Positions 22,135 to 24,006 of a stretch of DNA of 24,006 nt are shown one piece after another. The notes below the pieces were generated by a model that searched no databases, was not told the DNA's origin, and was given only the letters and a program-made list of their open reading frames with translations. The DNA lies in assembly GCA_964537685.1 (NCBI GenBank), contig CAZICM010000096.1, forward strand, positions 1 through 24,006, in the 5' to 3' direction. Every line of letters begins with the position of its first letter. Position 1 is the stretch's first letter. A program made the position numbers and the translations under genes. The DNA comes from CAZICM01 sp964537685 (lineage in GTDB: Bacteria > Myxococcota_A > Polyangia > Polyangiales > Polyangiaceae).

Positions 22135-23886
22135 ACGTCTCCGCCGCCTTCGCCCGAGCAGCGCCAGACCCAAGAGAAAGCCTGCCCACGTTCCCGATCT
22201 TTGCCCAGCCTGAATACGGCAATCACATCCTCCCTCGGGATTCTCCGGCACAGAAGCTCCTCCACTTCCCATCGTATTACCACCTCCACCACCCTGACCA
22301 CCCACACCCCCATCCAATTCCTCGACCGTCAACCACCTCTCCGCGGAGGCGATCTCGATAGGCGGCGCGGAACCGGTGGCCTCATATATCGCATGAAGTG
22401 CCTGCCCATGGCTGGTTGTCGTATTTTGATCCCTTAAAAATTCAATATATTCACGGGTCATCGACTGAAAATATACCCGCGCCACAAAGCGAATATGCCC
22501 CTTCATCTCCGGCGGAGGCTGTACTGTATAGCTCACTTCATCGTAATGCTTATATCCTCCGCCTTTGGACGTATAATCGATTTCCCCCAAGGGCAGCGTC
22601 GTATCCGAACCTAAAAATCCGCGCGGGGGAATCCTTGAATCCATCAAAACACTATCATGCAAAGCCAAATGCTCCTCGGCTTCTTGAGACGCCCCGTTCC
22701 AGCGCCCATGCTGAGCCTTATAGATTCTGGGCTTGGGCTCCGCCTGAATGTGCCCCGACTGCGCATCATAGCCCCCTATTAACACCACTTCATTCCCCTC
22801 GTGATCGGCAAAGGACACAGCGAGCCAAGCTCTTCGGCTTTCGGCATAGCCCGTGGGAAACTTATGACCGGTTTTATTTTCCACCCGAATTTGCACCTGA
22901 GCACTCTCCCCCGGCATCAAACGATCGGGCAGGCCCGCAAACGACACCTCCACGGCGCTTCGAAGCATGGCATGAGAAGCGTAATAAGCATTTTCAAACG
23001 CCTTTGAAAACGCCTGAGCCCTCTCTGGATTGGCCGCCTTGACGGCCTCAATTCCCCATACATTACCACCGGCCAGCGCATGGGTCCTAGGCGAATCCCG
23101 CAAGGGAGCATTCAAAGGCGTGGCAATGGGCCAAGCTCCCTCGATACGTTTCATATGACAATCGGCGCAGCTTTGAAAGGCAGGACTGCCGGATTGAGCG
23201 AAGTCGCTTAGGGTCCATTCTTCGTATGTGGTATCCAGAGGGAACTCATAAGCTGTTTCATTCCCCATGGCATCGCGTAATTTTCGTTCGGGATTGGTCA
23301 CTTGGTGGCACTGGCCGCAGAAGCGGGAATCGCCCAAGGTTTTGCTTTCGAGGGTGGCATGGGCGGGCGAGCTGGCATTGGCATAAGGGCCCCGTTTGGC
23401 GGAATTGGCATCGAAGACAAGCTGAGCATTGCCCAGGAAGAAAGGTCCATCGGGCAAGGGAGAAGACTCGGCGCGGTGGCACGTTTCACATCCGACACCT
23501 TGAAGATCGACGGCATCCAACTGAGAGGCATCTGGGGCGGCATGACCTCTCACAAAAGCGAGTGGGGTATGGCAGCGAATGCAGAAGCTACCGATACCGG
23601 GCATATCCTGATTGGCGACGGCGAGGGCGGCGAAGAAGACGGGGTCGCGGGCGGCATTGGCCATCATGCTGCCGGCCCAAGTATCGAAGGGGAGGTAGTT
23701 TTGGTTCCCATTGAAGCCATTGCCATGGCAGAGGATGCAGCCGTCGGCATCTTGGAATTTGCCGCCGAAGGGCAAATCGCCTGGCTGGGTACCTTTGAGG
23801 TCGTTGAGTCCGGCGAGAGCGGTATGGCAAAAGAGGGCAGGGAAGGAGGCGAAGGCGAGGGGAGCGATGAGACGGGCGAGGTTCAT
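22120..23886 (-). CDS. five-heme c-type cytochrome with MYXO-CTERM-like sorting tail
   Basis: This 588-residue protein has a Sec signal peptide (cleavage near HTALA, residue 25) and five CxxCH heme-binding motifs starting at Cys50, Cys102, Cys133, Cys190 and Cys240, as in cytochrome c-554-like multiheme proteins. A beta-rich domain follows (about 290-520) with the ENKTGHKFPTGYAESRRAWL signature often found after such heme domains. A Gly-rich linker (GGVGGQGGGGG) comes next. The C-terminal tail has a GGCDC pair, a hydrophobic segment (GFLLGLALLG) and six consecutive arginines, matching the MYXO-CTERM type of surface-sorting signal. The protein is therefore probably an outer-surface or envelope electron carrier; its redox partner is unknown. 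No ribosome binding site is clear before the ATG. The gene overlaps the MFS gene tail-to-tail by 15 bp. Base composition on the + strand flips from C-rich to G-rich within this gene. Confidence 0.9.
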   Translation of the reverse strand: MNLARLIAPLAFASFPALFCHTALAGLNDLKGTQPGDLPFGGKFQDADGCILCHGNGFNGNQNYLPFDTWAGSMMANAARDPVFFAALAVANQDMPGIGSFCIRCHTPLAFVRGHAAPDASQLDAVDLQGVGCETCHRAESSPLPDGPFFLGNAQLVFDANSAKRGPYANASSPAHATLESKTLGDSRFCGQCHQVTNPERKLRDAMGNETAYEFPLDTTYEEWTLSDFAQSGSPAFQSCADCHMKRIEGAWPIATPLNAPLRDSPRTHALAGGNVWGIEAVKAANPERAQAFSKAFENAYYASHAMLRSAVEVSFAGLPDRLMPGESAQVQIRVENKTGHKFPTGYAESRRAWLAVSFADHEGNEVVLIGGYDAQSGHIQAEPKPRIYKAQHGRWNGASQEAEEHLALHDSVLMDSRIPPRGFLGSDTTLPLGEIDYTSKGGGYKHYDEVSYTVQPPPEMKGHIRFVARVYFQSMTREYIEFLRDQNTTTSHGQALHAIYEATGSAPPIEIASAERWLTVEELDGGVGGQGGGGGNTMGSGGASVPENPEGGCDCRIQAGQRSGTWAGFLLGLALLGRRRRRRLLIG

Positions 23887-24006
23887 TGAGGCATTGTCGG
23901 GGATTTTGGGGCGGCGGGCAAGGGGGAAGATGAGGGAGGCGCACAGTGGATGTACAGGGACTCGGTTGCGAGGGTTTGAAGTGCTGGTGGGTGACTCAGG
24001 GGCGCA
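23887..24006. other. region upstream of the multiheme cytochrome gene; nothing recognised
   Basis: These 120 bp to the window edge hold the upstream region of the cytochrome gene. Short open frames here lack protein-like composition. A poor -35/-10 pair on the minus strand would give a nearly leaderless transcript and is not called. Confidence 0.3.

Noticed and set aside
23302..23889. 195-codon open frame on the + strand
   Set aside because: It is antisense to the five-heme cytochrome gene. The open frame follows from the strongly G-rich strand, and the Gly/Glu-rich translation looks like a shadow.
23887..23930. Candidate minus-strand promoter for the cytochrome gene (TTGCCC, 17 bp, GACAAT)
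   Set aside because: Each hexamer matches only 4 of 6 positions, and transcription would start at about the ATG. Too weak to call.

Overview
The window looks like a chromosomal stretch from a moderately GC-rich Myxococcota (Polyangia-like) bacterium. The evidence for this is: a multiheme cytochrome with a Gly-rich linker and a MYXO-CTERM-like tail (Cys pair, hydrophobic segment, Arg run); Cys-rich 'DADC' motifs in secreted proteins; a MopE-type metal-binding motif; a DUF1592/DUF1552 lipoprotein pair of the kind common in Planctomycetes and Myxococcota; and a large soluble multi-PAS hybrid kinase. No tRNA, rRNA, CRISPR array, insertion sequence, integrase or phage gene was seen. Coding density is very high and many neighbours overlap at their start or stop codons.

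Left part (1-5765, + strand): the C-terminal end of a PEP-utilising (rifampin phosphotransferase-like) enzyme is followed 8 bp later by a DJ-1/PfpI protein. Then come a 1169-residue orphan hybrid histidine kinase (six PAS-like domains, kinase core, receiver) and a secreted VWA-domain lipoprotein. Second part (5788-9430, - strand): a two-gene unit encodes a c-type cytochrome lipoprotein of the DUF1587/1595/1592/1588/1585 type, with a carbohydrate-binding-like domain inserted into it, and a Tat-exported DUF1552 protein.

Central part (9604-14826, + strand): four genes are coupled by overlapping stop and start codons. They encode a polytopic membrane protein with a MopE motif and a sulfatase-like domain, a membrane-anchored FGE-like (SUMF1-type) protein, a membrane-anchored SH3-like protein, and guanine deaminase. 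The sulfatase-like domain lacks the Cys nucleophile and one metal ligand, and the FGE-like domain lacks one of the two catalytic cysteines. This is therefore probably not an ordinary sulfatase/maturase pair. It may be a degenerate or repurposed envelope complex.

Right part (14823-24006): a - strand pair encodes a secreted HEAT-repeat protein and a POT-family peptide/proton symporter. The POT gene converges with guaD through a shared TTAA stop. Divergently, on the + strand, lie a DHH-phosphoesterase-like protein whose catalytic motifs appear in circularly permuted order, a GNAT-like protein related in appearance to beta-lysine acetyltransferase (AblB), and an ACS-type MFS transporter. The last gene, on the - strand, is the five-heme MYXO-CTERM cytochrome, whose 3' end overlaps the transporter gene.

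The best candidates for something undescribed are the permuted DHH protein with its neighbours, and the pseudo-sulfatase/FGE-like/SH3 membrane operon. Strand composition (G versus C excess) changes sharply along the right half independently of gene direction.
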